Source: Thraustochytrium sp. TN22 (taxonomy: Eukaryota > Sar > Bigyra > Thraustochytrida > Thraustochytriidae). Taken from it: a stretch of DNA of 64,000 nucleotides. The stretch lies in assembly GCA_013306675.1 (NCBI GenBank), contig JABLUY010000179.1, positions 16,380-80,379 of the forward strand. Reading direction: 5' to 3'. The notes beneath the pieces were generated by a model. It was not told where the DNA came from, searched no databases, and was given only the letters and a program-made list of their open reading frames with translations. Within the stretch, counting starts at the first letter, position 1. The number at the start of each line of letters is the position of its first letter. The position numbers were made by a program, and so were the translations under genes. Below, piece after piece: positions 19,136-30,128 of this stretch.

Positions 19136-20701
19136 TCACCAGCGATTCCTAGAGCGCTCCAAGATGGCGGCGATGCCGTCCGAGGTGGTGGCGGTGGCTG
19201 CGCTGGCGCCGTTGGCAAGGCCCGGCGAGCGACCAGTGCGGGGCGAGCGGCCCGGGGAGCGGCCCGGCGTGGACGGCGGCGTCTTGCTGTCCTCGTACTG
19301 CACGCGCTGCAAAAGCTTGTTCGAGTACGGGTGGCCACCGGAGGCGCCGCCCGACACACCGCTGGTGGCACCGCTGGGCCCGGCATGCAGGCCGCGCGGG
19401 TCGGTGACCTCGGAGAAGGCCTGGCGGCGGAAGGAGTGCAACAGCGCGTTTTCAGCGTCCTCGATGCCGCCCGGGTCAGAGCCCAGGTCAAAGTCAGCGG
19501 ACTGCGTGCGGCGCTCAAAGGCGCCCAGGTGCAGCAGGTGGTCCATATGCGAGAGGTTGGCATGCAAAATGTCGCTGAGCTCCTGCTGCGTGTGCACCTC
19601 GCGGTGCGCGACAAGGTAGACGCCCCAGCACATGAGGCAGACTCCGGAGAGAAAGCCAATCCAGTCCGGCGTGGTGAAGGCCTTGTAGGTTTTGTAAAAG
19701 AGCACGCCCGAAACGATGGTGGCGAGCGTGCCGACGATCTCGTAAATGGGCACCACGAGCCCTTGCTCGAAGGCGCCAAGGCCGACGTTGAGCAGCGCCA
19801 GCTGGCTGACCAGCATGCAGATCCAGAGCACGACCAGAAAGGTGGCCTCCGGCGAGTCGAATTGGTTGTCGCCCTTGATGGACCTTGATATGAGCGTGGT
19901 CGACACCTTGGAGAGCGTGGCGCAAAAGGCCGCCATGAAGCCGCACAGGCCGGCGATGAGCGCCGCGTTTAGGTTGCCCGTCTTATGGTTGCGCCAGTTC
20001 TTGACGAGGAAGAGCGAGGTGATGAACATGCTCACCATCATGAAGCCGCCCCAGATGCAGTACGGCGCCTCGGCCCAGCGGTGCAGCAGTTCGCGTGCGT
20101 CCATCTTGTTTTCGGGCGTCTCCGGCGTGAACACCACCGCCACGCACGACCCGAGGATGAGAATGGCGCAGTGCAGCGCGTCCCAGCGTTGCACCACGGC
20201 GCCGAAGGAGCCCAGTTGCGTGGGCGGCCGCACGTGGAAGGACTCCTTAAAGATGAAGACCGAGAGCGCCGCGTTCCACACTAGCGTGAAGTTGCTTAGC
20301 AGCGCCACGTTCGTTTGCGAAGTCAGCGACATGGCGAAGAGCTCCAGTACGTTGCCCATGATGAAAATGCCGAGTCCCAGCAGCCAGCCGAAGTTGCTCA
20401 GCAGCTCGCAGCTGTCCGGCACCTGAGTGTCGTTGATGGCATTCGCCTCGCGCATGCTGTGCTCGGTAAACACCGTCATCATCTCGCTGTCCGTCTCGTC
20501 TTCCGACATGGACACGTAGCCGCCACCGCGCTCCGCGCCGTCCTCGTCGCTGTTGCGCCGCAGGCCCACGGCCGACGTCAACCTGTTTGTCTCAATCAGC
20601 TTCATCACCGCCACCTTTTGCACCGCTAGCCCGGCAACCGTGCAAAGGTCGGCGCCCAGCACCTCCACCAGCGCTCCGATCAGCGTGTACAGGTTCATCA
20701 T
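19136..20701 (-). CDS. NIPA-type magnesium transporter-like membrane protein
   Basis: This 521-aa multipass protein resembles the NIPA family of Mg2+ transporters (DMT-related). A first hydrophobic segment (LYTLIGALVEVLGADLCTVAGL) is followed by an acidic/Ser-rich loop (residues 45-95). Helices then include FGWLLGLGIFIMGNVLELFA and TNVALLSNFTLVWNAALSVF with a following FKE. The latter corresponds to the conserved NIPA region around LGAL.VVWN...A..FL.E. GAFEQGLVVPIYEIVGTLAT and VSGVLFYKTYK match the NIPA C-terminal helix pair. The cytosolic tail of about 120 aa is Ser/Pro-rich. The annotation is by family; transport of Mg2+ is inferred. Two consecutive ATG codons sit at the start (20701). The long low-complexity region upstream is its likely promoter. 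Confidence 0.75.
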   Translation of the reverse strand: MMNLYTLIGALVEVLGADLCTVAGLAVQKVAVMKLIETNRLTSAVGLRRNSDEDGAERGGGYVSMSEDETDSEMMTVFTEHSMREANAINDTQVPDSCELLSNFGWLLGLGIFIMGNVLELFAMSLTSQTNVALLSNFTLVWNAALSVFIFKESFHVRPPTQLGSFGAVVQRWDALHCAILILGSCVAVVFTPETPENKMDARELLHRWAEAPYCIWGGFMMVSMFITSLFLVKNWRNHKTGNLNAALIAGLCGFMAAFCATLSKVSTTLISRSIKGDNQFDSPEATFLVVLWICMLVSQLALLNVGLGAFEQGLVVPIYEIVGTLATIVSGVLFYKTYKAFTTPDWIGFLSGVCLMCWGVYLVAHREVHTQQELSDILHANLSHMDHLLHLGAFERRTQSADFDLGSDPGGIEDAENALLHSFRRQAFSEVTDPRGLHAGPSGATSGVSGGASGGHPYSNKLLQRVQYEDSKTPPSTPGRSPGRSPRTGRSPGLANGASAATATTSDGIAAILERSRNRW

Positions 20702-21888
20702 CCCTGCCCGCCTCTAGTAGCTAGACGCGCGAGCGTCGGGCAGGGCAGAGCAGGCCAGGCGCAGCGCAGCGGAGCGCAGCGCACGGTTTGGTGCGGTGCA
20801 GCAGAACGAGCCCGCTGCTGCGCCCTCTGCCCACCTCTTGCGCGCTCCTCGCGCGACGCTAACCAGGTCCTTCGCTCGCCTCGAGCTGCACTGCCCTGCA
20901 CAGCGTTGCCCGCGCCTCGCCTCGCCTCGCCTCGCCTCGCCTCGCCTCGCGCGCCGCGCTCCTGCGCTGCGCCTCGAGGCGAGGTGGTCACGAGCCTGGT
21001 CGCCGCCGCCGTCGCCGCCGCCGCCGCCGCCGCCGCACCTCGCCTCGCCTCGCGTCGCCGCGCCCGTCCCAGCGCAGCCGTGCCGCGCCGCGCCGCGCCG
21101 CGCCGCGCCGCCGCCGCCCGGAGCGCGCCGCGCGCGCGGCCAGTTGCGCGCCTGCGCCGCGCGAGCGCGAGGCGCGAGGCGGACTCCGCCTCGGCGCCGC
21201 GGGCGGGTTGAGAGAGAGAGAGAGAGAGTCAACGCCACGCCAAGAAGAAAGAACTTCAGGTCGCGTTGCTTGCAGCTGCTTGCAGCAAACAAGCAAGCCA
21301 CGAGATCGGAGAGCTGGCCTGAGCGCCTTGGAACTCTGTCACAGGCGCGGCCGCCGGCTCCACGTTGTCGAGCTGCTTCGCTTCGTTGGTTTCGCGCTTC
21401 TGGAGCTGCTCTGATAGCTAGCTAGCTGCTCGTTCGCTCTACTAGCTGAAGCAGCTGCCGAGGGGGGCAACTGGCACGGCGAGCATTCGCGGCCACGCCC
21501 GGGCCAGCTGCGCCCGCATTGACATGTGAGTGACTGTGAACTCTTGTCGTCACTCATGTTCGTCTTGGACAGTCGAGTATCAGCGAGCAATACTCGTGAT
21601 GGAAGCCGTGCTCATGAGTCGGGTGCGCCAAGTTCGTTCTCGACCGAGGTCAGCTAGCTACCTGGGAGCGCCGGCCAGCGCGGCGGCGCCAGGACGTTTG
21701 CAGATGTTCAGCACACCTTTGTGCTCAGATCGGTGTCCATTGGTCTCGTTAGTGTGCGCGAGACTTGGCATGGACAGGAATTCACGACGAGCTTCGCAGT
21801 CCCACGTGCGGTCCTAGGTGATCTCTGCAAGACTTGGATCTACCTGCCTTCTGCAGTGCATGCGTGTGCGTTTATCTCTCTCCTACTT
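20702..21888. other. 1.2-kb intergenic stretch rich in short tandem repeats
   Basis: It contains the NIPA-like gene promoter and the 3' flank of the HAT gene. It holds (CTCGC)n at 20914-20950, (GCC)n at 21001-21037, (GCGCC)n at 21082-21118, (GA)9 at 21210-21228 and TAGCTAGCTAGC near 21416. No gene is supported. The 20.9-21.2 kb part is almost pure GC. Confidence 0.6.
20914..20950. repeat. (CTCGC)n pentanucleotide array
   Basis: About seven units of CTCGC. On the minus strand, in the direction of the adjacent gene, it reads GGCGAGGCGAGG, like the block upstream of the histidine kinase ATG. Confidence 0.9.
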
Positions 21889-22433
21889 TCATGGCTGGGG
21901 CTCAGAAACGCTGGCAGTCGCGGTACGCTGGCCAGCGACCGGAGTGACAGCCTTGAGGCCTTGGCGCAAGGCCTTCTTCTGGTAGTGCATAAGAATGAGG
22001 GAAGAGTGCTTGGCGCGGCGCAGTTCGTCGAACTGGATGCAATTGTGCTTGCAAATGTCGAGGAATGCCATGCGCGTGTCGAAGATGCCAGGCGGCAGCA
22101 CTGGGTCCGGGTCGCTGGTGTCGCGCTTGATAAGGAGCCCGTCGAGATCGGTCACGGCAGAGGGCTGTGAGGCGAGATCGGCCGGGTCGTTGAGCTGAAG
22201 CACGAGGAAGTTCTCCGCCATGGGCTTGATGGACGCGGCGAGGCGGCGCATGAGCCAATCGTTGCGCTGCTGCGGCGACGCGAAGCCCTTGGACAGGTCG
22301 ACCTGCTGCAGGTCGGCCGTGGGCGCCACCTTCCACGTGGGCGCGTTCACGGGCTGTAGCGTGCCGCCCTTGCCCTCCGCCGCCACCTGCGGCGCCTCGG
22401 CGGCGGACGCATCGCTGTTGTCCGCCGCGGAAA

Positions 22434-22464
<31 letters not shown>

Positions 22465-25110
22465 TTGTGCCGTGGACGACGGCCGACTCCCGACGCCGGT
22501 GACGCCAACGCCCCGCAGGAGCGTGGCGTGCGTGTGCACGCCCCAGACCTCGCGCCACCAGACGGCAATCTGCTCGTCGCAGGAGGACTGCAGGGGCGCG
22601 TCGGCAGTGTCACGCGGGTTGCGCAAGATGTTGAGCAGCGATTCGACCTCGTTCGGCAGGTAATCACCGTAAAAGTACGGCACGGACTCGAGCGGCGCTT
22701 TGATGCGCGCCGCAGGCCCGTCCAGCGCGCCGGCCGCCGCGGCGGCCACCGTGGGCGAGATGGCCTCGGAGGCCTGCTGTCCGCGGCCACGCCCCCCGCC
22801 GCGACCGCGCGCCGCGCGGGTGTTGAGCAGCGGCTTGAAGTTTGACAAGTGCTTGTCGTAATAGTTTGTCTCAGACAGCACGACGCCCTCGTCCTTGCAC
22901 TGCTGCACGATCTGTGCGTACCACTTGCGCAGGCGCTCAATACCGGGCGACCGCTGCCACTTGGGGTGGCAGTACAAAATGTAAGCATCGCCGCGCTGGG
23001 GCGGGCAGGCCCAGATGTAGCACGTCTCGAAGCCGCGTGCCTTGCACCAGCGAAAGTAGCTTACCATGACCTGCTGGAAGAGCGCCGTGCGGTAGCTCGC
23101 TGGCTCAATGTACACCACCGAATCCAGGTACGAAACGTAAATGCACCGCCGATTCGGCGGCGGACATGCGGCGCCGTACTCCTGCACGTAGAGCACGAAG
23201 CACAGCACGTCCACGCCGTCGATGCGCTTGAAGAGCAGCACAGTCTTGGACCGGCACGGAAACCGCTGCGACAGACGGTCGCCCGCATACGCCGGTGCGC
23301 ACGACATGCGCTGCGCCTCAATCCAACGCAGTGCGCGCGCTTCGTACTCCGTCACGAACTCGCGGCTCGACACCACGCGCAGCGAGATGGACGCCGCCTC
23401 CTCCTCGGACACTAGCTCTCGCGCCTTGGCGCGCACCTGCGCCTCCAAGTACGCACCCATGTTTGTGTGCGGCAGCGAGTCCGCCCACGGGTCCGCGTTG
23501 CGCAGCACGCCCTCCACGGTCTCCGCCACCGCCGCCGTCGCCGCTGCTGCCGCAGGTGGAGACGCCGGTGAGGACGCCGTTGGCCCGAGTTTCCCGTTCT
23601 CGGGGTGCGGACTGGCGTCGCCGTTCTGGCCGGCCTCCGCGGTCTCCTTGGTCTCCTCGGCGCCCTCTGTGACGAAGCGCGCGCGCTTCGCGACCGGCGT
23701 ATCTTCCGGCTGCACGCAGGCGTCTTCCGCATCCTGCGGGCGGCGCTTCTTTGAGGTTGACGCATCCGCCCGCAGGTGCCGCAGCGCGTCACGCTGGCCG
23801 CGCTCCAGGACCACACAGACGGCACAGCGCACGAGGGCCGAGTCGCGCACGATGCTGCGGTGGTAGAGCGTGCAGATCTGGTGCACGCGCCGCCGGCAGT
23901 GGTCGCACTGCACCCACGGCTCGCGGAAGACCTCGTTGTTGACACGGCGCTCCAGGTCGCTCTTCTGAATGCTTTGGCCCAGTACGCCAATGAAGGACTC
24001 CGGCAGCGCCGTGTAGCACCGGTTGCACCAGTGCTGACCGCGGTCCCCGCCAAGCCGGTAATAGACCGCGTTGCGGTTGATGCGTGCCTTGCAAGGCGCA
24101 CTGCAACGCAGCACGGGCTCTTGGAAGTGCAGGCATCGCTGCCCACAAAGTTCGCACGTGTCGCCCTCGCACACCTCGCACGTATGCGCGCGGGACTCCG
24201 CTTCCTGCGCCTCGTGCTCTGCGACCAGCTTGCCGTAGTCCGTCTCAAAGAGCTCCAGCAGCTTCTTCGCGGATTGATGCACAGCGAATTTCGACGGGTT
24301 GAACAGCATCGCGTTGCTAAACACGAGCCGCACGTCCCGCGCGAACGACTCCATGTCGTCATACGCAAGCGAGTACAGCTTGTCGCGCACCGTGCCCAGG
24401 TCCATGGGCTCCTTGACGATGTCACGGTACGTGGGCAGGTTGAGCGCCACCGGGTCCACCGGGTAGTTGAAGACGCCCCGATTCAACCGATGCTCCAGGA
24501 GCCGGCGCACCAGCAGCGTCAGCGGCGACCGCACGTGGTTTGCGCCGCGGGCTAGATCCTCCACGTGCCGTCGCACTTCCTCATCCGTCAGGAGCGCGCC
24601 GCCCACCACGGACAGACGCTCCATCTCCGCGGCACTAAGCGCGGGCCTCTTCTTCACTGGCGTCCTCGGAGGTTTGCTAGGCTGGGGCGAGAGCGCCTGC
24701 TGCTCATGTTGTTGGTGCTCTTGCGCCTGCGGCTCCGAAGCTTGCTGCGGCTCCTGCTGCTCTTGCTGCGCAGTCGGCGCTACGGGCGCCTGCGGCCCGG
24801 CCTTGAGCGCTGCAGCCGCAGCAGCCTCCTGCTGCGCCTCAGCGCCATCTTCTCGCACGGCGTATACCGGCGCAGCCTCGCCAAGCGCGGCGCGGGGCTC
24901 GCCCTCGCGCTCGCCGCCGGCCCACGCGCGCCACTCATGCAGCACCTCCGCCTTTTGCTCGCGCAGGCGGTCCGCCGCGTCGCCGCCGCCGCTGTCGCCG
25001 CCGCCATGGCCGCCATCATGGCCGCCATCCCGCGCGCCGGCAGCGGCGTCCGCCGTGCCTGCCGCGGCCGCGCCGCCGGCCGCGGCTGCTTCGGCCGCCG
25101 CGCCGGACAT
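21889..25110 (-). CDS. CBP/p300-type histone acetyltransferase (KAT11)
   Basis: This nuclear transcription co-activator acetylates histone lysines using acetyl-CoA. The 1073-aa protein has a low-complexity Ala/Gly/Gln-rich N-terminus (1-165). A bromodomain follows at about 190-290 (VFNYPVDPVALNLPTYRDIV, EPMDLGTVRDKL, NAMLFNP). A Cys/His-rich zinc region lies at about 300-430 (CEVCEGDTCELCGQRC, HWCNRCY, WVQCDHCRRRVHQIC), consistent with the RING/PHD module of CBP/p300. The KAT11 domain spans about 540-820: FPCRSKTVLLFKRIDGVDV, YISYLDS-like YVSYLDSVVYIEP, GFETCYIWACPPQRGDAYIL and WYAQIVQQC. TAZ/KIX domains are not evident. An Ala-Gln hexanucleotide-encoded linker lies near 22440-22475. The first ATG in frame is 25110; longer frames start only at TTG. 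Confidence 0.92.
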
Positions 25111-26127
25111 GCCCGCGCCGCCGCCGCCGCTCGCGCGCGCCGCGCGGGCGAGAGCGCCTGGGCTCGGGGTCTGCTGGCTGGGCGGCAACGGCGACGGCGT
25201 CGGCCTCGCCGCCTCCTTCCCCAGCTACCTGGAGTACCACCACCTCCATACCACGAACTCGGGCCTCGCAGCCTGCCAGTGGGAGCTTCGCAGCGCCTTC
25301 TCGGTCGACGACCTTCCGTCGCCGGCCTCCGTGCAGCTCTGGGAGCGACGGCCCTTGCTTGGATGCGGACACGCGTCGTGGTGGTCATCGTCCTGGCCGG
25401 CTACGAGGGCGACGAGGGAGGAGAGGTACTTGGCTAGCTGCCTGGCCGGCAGTGACTTGATGACGAGGATCTGCGACTTGCCGCCACGCTCGTGCTTCAT
25501 AGCGAGACCGACGGACATCACTGTCACACGAATTGTAGGTTGAGGCTCCGTCGAGCAGCAGCATCCTTGCTGCAACAGCAAGCACGTAAGAGCTTCCCGA
25601 GTCTGTTTGCATGCCAGCGAAGCTGCCGGCTGCAGCATCGCTAGGCTACTCCTGGCCTCCAGGTCCATCACGATCGTTTGTCTCGACAACATGAAGATCA
25701 CGCAGTGCCTGTGTTGCTGATGATCCCCTCTCGTCAAAGCGAAGGCGCTGGAGACGACAAGAACGGAGCAAGAGCAAGCGTACTGCGTCGGCCGCGCCGT
25801 ACAGCCCAGCGCAGCGCTGCCCTGCCCAGCGCAGCGTAGCCCAGCGCAGCGCAGCGCAGCGCAGGCAGCACAGCAATCGCGGCATGACTCGGTGAGGCGC
25901 CGACTGGATGACGCAGGTGTGGCCTGCACAGGCAGACCAAGAACGCCGCTGCGCCGCGCAGCGCAGAGGCGCGTGGGCACGGGCGAGGCGCCGCCCTCCT
26001 CGCGACCAGGTCGCGCTCGCGCGCGCCGTGCCGCGGCTCTCCTCTGCTCTCCTCTCCTCTGCTCTGCTCTGCTCTGCTCTGCTCGACTCGGGCGGGCTGC
26101 CGACCGCAGGGGAGCCTGAAGAGCAAG
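25111..26127. promoter_or_regulatory. Divergent promoter region (HAT / first MFS gene)
   Basis: About 1 kb between two divergent ATGs. It contains a GCAGC-rich imperfect array (about 25798-25865), with AGCGCAGCGCAGCGCAGCGC-type repeats, and a (CTCTG)n pyrimidine array (about 26038-26085) 40 bp before the MFS ATG. No gene is supported. Confidence 0.55.
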
Positions 26128-27657
26128 ATGGGCTTCCTGAGCGACGTGCGCGGGCTGCGCGCGTGGCAGAACCGCAACGTGCGCGTGGCAATGCTATACA
26201 CGGCCACTTACAGCTTCGCGCTGGGCCTCTGGGGCACCTCCGTGCTCAGCGGGTACTTGAAAACCATCCCCCCGGGCAAGAACACGCTCGTGGGCATCGC
26301 CGAGGGCCTCCAGGGCACCGTGCAGGCCATTGCGGCGCTGCCCAGCGGCTACATGGGCGACAAGTACGGCCGCGAGCGTGTGCTGCGCATGGCCAGCGGC
26401 GTGGGCGTCCTGACGGTCTGCGTCTTCCTGCTGACGCTTACGCTTGGCGCGAGCTTCGACGGCAGCGTGTCGAGCGGCACGATCGAGTTCGTGCTCATGT
26501 GCGTGTCGCTGAGCATGTTCGGCTTCTTTGACGGGTCGAGCAGCGGGTCGCTGGAGGCGCTCTTCCACGACTCGCTGCACACCGAGGAGCGCCCCACGGT
26601 GACTACGGCCAAGTTTGTCACGCGCGTCTTCTTCGCCGCGACCGGCCCCTGCCTGTCCGCGGTGCTCTTCGTGATGATCGGCGACCAGTGGACGCGGCCT
26701 GAGCTGCGCACCGTCTTTTACGTCGGTGTGAGCCTGACGTTCATTCCGGCGCTCCTGCTCCTGCTGCTCAGCGACAAGTTCACGCTGGGCCACGAGAGCG
26801 AGGCGGTGCCGCAGTCGCCCGAGTTTGGCGTGCCGGACGCCTCGGACTTGACGTACGCCGCGCTGCCGAGCCCGGTGATGACCGCTGCGGCTGTGGACGA
26901 CGCCGACTTCCACGCGCTCTCCGATGGCGAAGCGCCGCTCGAGGCGCGCGACGAGGCGGCGGACGACCTGCAGACGCCGCTGAACGGCGGCGCGGCTGCG
27001 CCGGCCCGCACGGCGCCCACCTCCAGCGCGCGCGGCGCCAAGTTCTGGATCCCGCGCATCACGCTCACCTGCGATATTTGCTTCGGCCTCGCGTCTGGGA
27101 TGACCATCAAGTTCTTCCCGCTCTTCTTCAAGGAGGAGACCGGCATGTCGCCAGGCCAGGTCAACGCCATCTACGTCGTCACGCCTCTGGCCATTGTCGT
27201 CTGCTCCATCATCGCTGCGCGTCTCATCTCCATCTTTGGCCGCGTGCGCGTGCCCATCCTCTTCAGCGTGGCCGGCATTCTGCTCCTCTTTGCCATGTAC
27301 TTTATGGGCCAGGACGAGCACAAGGTGCTCTGGCGCCGCCCGGCCGTCATCGTGCCGGTCTTTATCCTGCGCACCGCCTTTATGAACTGCTGCGCGCCCA
27401 TCCGCAAGTCCATCCTCATCGACTTCGTCGACAAGAGCAGCCGCGCCTGGTGGAACTCCATGGACTCCGTCGCCCAGTTCTCCTGGAGTGGCAGCGCCGT
27501 CCTCGGCGGCTTCATCTGCGACCGCTACGGCTACGGCGCCTCCTTTTTGGCCACCGCCATCGTGCAGGCCATCGCCGTCGGCTTCTTCTCCTTTTTGCTC
27601 GTTTACCGCGACCGCATCGACGGCATCGGCAGGGTCGCTCCGTCCGAGCGCGCCTGA
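26128..27657 (+). CDS. Major facilitator superfamily transporter, tandem copy 1
   Basis: The 509-aa membrane protein has about 12 hydrophobic helices. The MFS motif A-like loop SGYMGDKYGRERVL lies between helices 2 and 3 (residues about 75-90). A long acidic cytosolic loop (about 230-300) separates the two six-helix halves. GMTIKFFPLFFKEETGMSPG starts the second half, and the motif A-like position there is RLISIFGRVRVPIL. Substrate unknown. It is followed 611 bp downstream by a near-identical gene in the same orientation. Residues MGFLS..RGLRAWQNRNVRV at the N-terminus are shared. The first ATG (26128) is preceded by a CTCTG array. Confidence 0.9.
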   Translation: MGFLSDVRGLRAWQNRNVRVAMLYTATYSFALGLWGTSVLSGYLKTIPPGKNTLVGIAEGLQGTVQAIAALPSGYMGDKYGRERVLRMASGVGVLTVCVFLLTLTLGASFDGSVSSGTIEFVLMCVSLSMFGFFDGSSSGSLEALFHDSLHTEERPTVTTAKFVTRVFFAATGPCLSAVLFVMIGDQWTRPELRTVFYVGVSLTFIPALLLLLLSDKFTLGHESEAVPQSPEFGVPDASDLTYAALPSPVMTAAAVDDADFHALSDGEAPLEARDEAADDLQTPLNGGAAAPARTAPTSSARGAKFWIPRITLTCDICFGLASGMTIKFFPLFFKEETGMSPGQVNAIYVVTPLAIVVCSIIAARLISIFGRVRVPILFSVAGILLLFAMYFMGQDEHKVLWRRPAVIVPVFILRTAFMNCCAPIRKSILIDFVDKSSRAWWNSMDSVAQFSWSGSAVLGGFICDRYGYGASFLATAIVQAIAVGFFSFLLVYRDRIDGIGRVAPSERA

Positions 27658-28268
27658 AGAAGCGGCCTCCGAAACACCGTCTCGTCAGTTTTTAGTTGGT
27701 ACTTCGCTTGAAGATTAATCGCACCAAGCACCGTGACCGTCTCGTGGGCTCTTGCCTTTGAAAGAACGGCGCTCTTCGTCTTGTCTCTTGTCCATGGCGT
27801 TGCGCGAGCTGTCGTGGCGCCCTGTGAGACCATCGCGGTCCCAGCGCCGCAGCATCATGACCGAGTCGCTCTGCGGCGCTGCGGCGCAGAGGATCCTCCT
27901 TGCCACGGGGACGCACGACAGCAGAGACACGGCGGCCCGTCGCGAGCGAGCGAGCGAGCGAGCGAACAAAAGAGAGATTGGATGGTGGTACCAGGCACTA
28001 TGTCAGTTTGCAGGTCTGCGAACACGGTGACGCTGACCACGACTGGCACCTCCTCCCCCAGCCATGACGCGCGCAGACTCGAGTGACCGCCGGAGCGCGG
28101 CGGTACGACGGCCCGCGGCGGTGCGAAGGGGAGCGTGCAGAGGACCGCGGCGCGGCGCCCGCTGCGCTCTGCGCTGCCGAGAGTCCTAGCGACGGCCGAG
28201 GACTCGGCCAGGACGTCCAGCAGAAGCAGCAGCAGCAGCAGCAGCCAAAGCATCACGGTCAAGCGCCC
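27658..28268. other. Spacer between the tandem MFS genes
   Basis: About 610 bp with no gene. It includes (GAGC)n at 27943-27965 and a CAG run (28219-28243) just before the second ATG. The spacer does not resemble the region upstream of copy 1, so the duplication boundary seems close to the coding sequence. Confidence 0.5.
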
Positions 28269-29795
28269 ATGGGCTTCTTGAGCGAGGTTCGCGGGCTGCG
28301 CGCGTGGCAGAACCGCAACGTGCGCGTCGCGCTGCTGTACACGGCGACCTATAGCTTCGCGCTCGGGCTATGGGGCACGTCCGTGCTCAGCGGCTACCTC
28401 AAGACCATCCCTCCGGGCAAGAACACGCTCGTGGGCATCGCCGAGGGCCTTCAGGGCACCGTGCAGGCCATTGCGGCGCTGCCCAGCGGCTACATGGGCG
28501 ACAAGTACGGCCGCGAGCGTGTGCTGCGTGTAGCCAGCGGCGTCGGCGTCCTCACAGTCTGTGTGTTTCTGCTGACGCTCACGCTGGGCGCGAGCTTCGA
28601 CGGCAGCGTGTCGAGCGGCACGATCGAGTTCGTGCTCATGTGCGTGTCGCTGAGCATGTTCGGCTTCTTTGACGGGTCGAGCAGCGGGTCGCTGGAGGCG
28701 CTCTTCCACGACTCGCTGCACACTGAGGAGCGCCCCACCGTCACCACGGCCAAGTTCGTCACGCGCGTGCTCTTCCGCGCCACCGGGCCCTGCCTGTCCG
28801 CGGTGCTCTTCGTGATGATCGGCGACCAGTGGACGCGGCCTGAGCTGCGCACCGTCTTTTACGTTGGCGTGAGCCTGACCCTCATCCCGGCGCTCCTGCT
28901 GCTGCTGCTCAGCGACAAGTATACGCTGGGCCACGAGAGCGAGGCGGTGCCGCAGTCCCCCGAGTTCGGCGTGCCAGACGCCTCGGACATGACGTACGCC
29001 GCGCTTCCGAGCCCGCCCATGGCCGCCGCGGCGGTGGACGACGCCGACTTCAACGCACTCTCGGACGGCGAGACGCCGCGCGACCTGGACGACGGCGAGG
29101 GCGACGACCTCCGCACGCCACTCAACGGCGGTGCGAACAGCCGTGTGGCAAGCAGCGCGCGAGGTGCCAAGTTCTGGATTCCGCGCATCACGCTCACCTG
29201 TGACATTTGCTTCGGCCTCGCGTCCGGCATGACCATCAAGTTCTTTCCACTCTTCTTCAAGGAAGAGACCGGCATGTCGCCCGGCCAGGTCAACGCCATC
29301 TACGTTGTGTCGCCTCTCGTGGTGGTCATCTGCTCCATCGCCGCTACGCGCCTCATCTCGGTCCTTGGCCGTGTGCGTGTGCCCATCCTCTTCAGCTCCA
29401 GCGGCATTGTTCTGCTCTTCGCCATGTACCTCATGGGCCAGGACGAGCACAAGGCGCTCTGGAAGCGGCCGGCCGTCATCGTGCCCATCTTCATCCTGCG
29501 CACCGCCTTTATGAACTGCTGCGCGCCCATCCGCAAGTCCATTCTCATCGACTTTGTCGACAAGAGCAGCCGCGCTTGGTGGAACTCCATGGACTCCGTC
29601 TCCCAGTTCTCTTGGAGCGGCAGCGCCGTCCTCGGCGGCTTCATCTGCGACCGCTACGGCTATGGCGCCTCCTTCTTGGCCACCGCCATCGTACAGGCCA
29701 TGGCCATTAGTATCTTCTCCCTGCTCCTGCTCTTCCGCGACCGCATCGACGGAATTGGAAGGGTTGCCGCAGCCGACGACGAGCCGACGGCCTAG
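28269..29795 (+). CDS. Major facilitator superfamily transporter, tandem copy 2
   Basis: The 508-aa paralogue of the preceding gene has the same layout: 12 helices, SGYMGDKYGRERVL in the first half, an acidic central loop and GMTIKFFPLFFKEETGMSPG in the second half. Most differences fall in the central loop (for example ETPRDLDDGEGDDLRTP against EAPLEARDEAADDLQTP) and at the extreme C-terminus. The frame is open upstream as far as 28083 only through a GTG, so the ATG at 28269, matching the start of copy 1, is used. A 137-bp block (28587-28723) is identical to 26446-26582, although synonymous changes are frequent elsewhere. Confidence 0.9.
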   Translation: MGFLSEVRGLRAWQNRNVRVALLYTATYSFALGLWGTSVLSGYLKTIPPGKNTLVGIAEGLQGTVQAIAALPSGYMGDKYGRERVLRVASGVGVLTVCVFLLTLTLGASFDGSVSSGTIEFVLMCVSLSMFGFFDGSSSGSLEALFHDSLHTEERPTVTTAKFVTRVLFRATGPCLSAVLFVMIGDQWTRPELRTVFYVGVSLTLIPALLLLLLSDKYTLGHESEAVPQSPEFGVPDASDMTYAALPSPPMAAAAVDDADFNALSDGETPRDLDDGEGDDLRTPLNGGANSRVASSARGAKFWIPRITLTCDICFGLASGMTIKFFPLFFKEETGMSPGQVNAIYVVSPLVVVICSIAATRLISVLGRVRVPILFSSSGIVLLFAMYLMGQDEHKALWKRPAVIVPIFILRTAFMNCCAPIRKSILIDFVDKSSRAWWNSMDSVSQFSWSGSAVLGGFICDRYGYGASFLATAIVQAMAISIFSLLLLFRDRIDGIGRVAAADDEPTA

Positions 29796-29892
29796 TCTGG
29801 CCCACCACGCAGTCCGTCACGATAGCGTTAGTTACAGCAAACTAGGCCTGGGCCAAAGGCCTTTTTGTAAGCAAAGTAGCTAGTAAGTAAGA

Positions 29893-30083
29893 TACCTGGC
29901 CGAGACGAGCCATGGACTGGGCAAAGATAGATGCGCCATGATGCGCCCTGAGTGGGCAGGTCAGGATTATGCGCTCACGGTCCGTGTGAGCAAGACAAGA
30001 TACTCTTGCCCTGAGTCCAAATCAGGGCACTGCAAGGCCTGGCCTGCTTCGTGCAAAATTCCAGCTTGACTAGTAGACACTCG
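29893..30083. repeat. Direct repeat copy 1 with two hairpins
   Basis: Homologous to copy 2 over about 190 bp. It contains two inverted repeats: GCTCAC/GTGAGC (29973-29991) and TGCCCTGA/TCAGGGCA with a 7-nt loop (30007-30029). It has a 10-bp extra ATGCGCC duplication near 29940. Confidence 0.8.
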
Positions 30084-30128
30084 CGAGCCGCAAAGGAAGT
30101 GGAAGCCTACATAAACGGCCACAGCCGA

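Noticed and set aside
20796-21425. A 209-residue plus-strand frame in the 20.8-21.4 kb repeats
   Set aside because: It is translated microsatellite (CTCGC, GCC, GCGCC, GA) with no domain and many competing frames.
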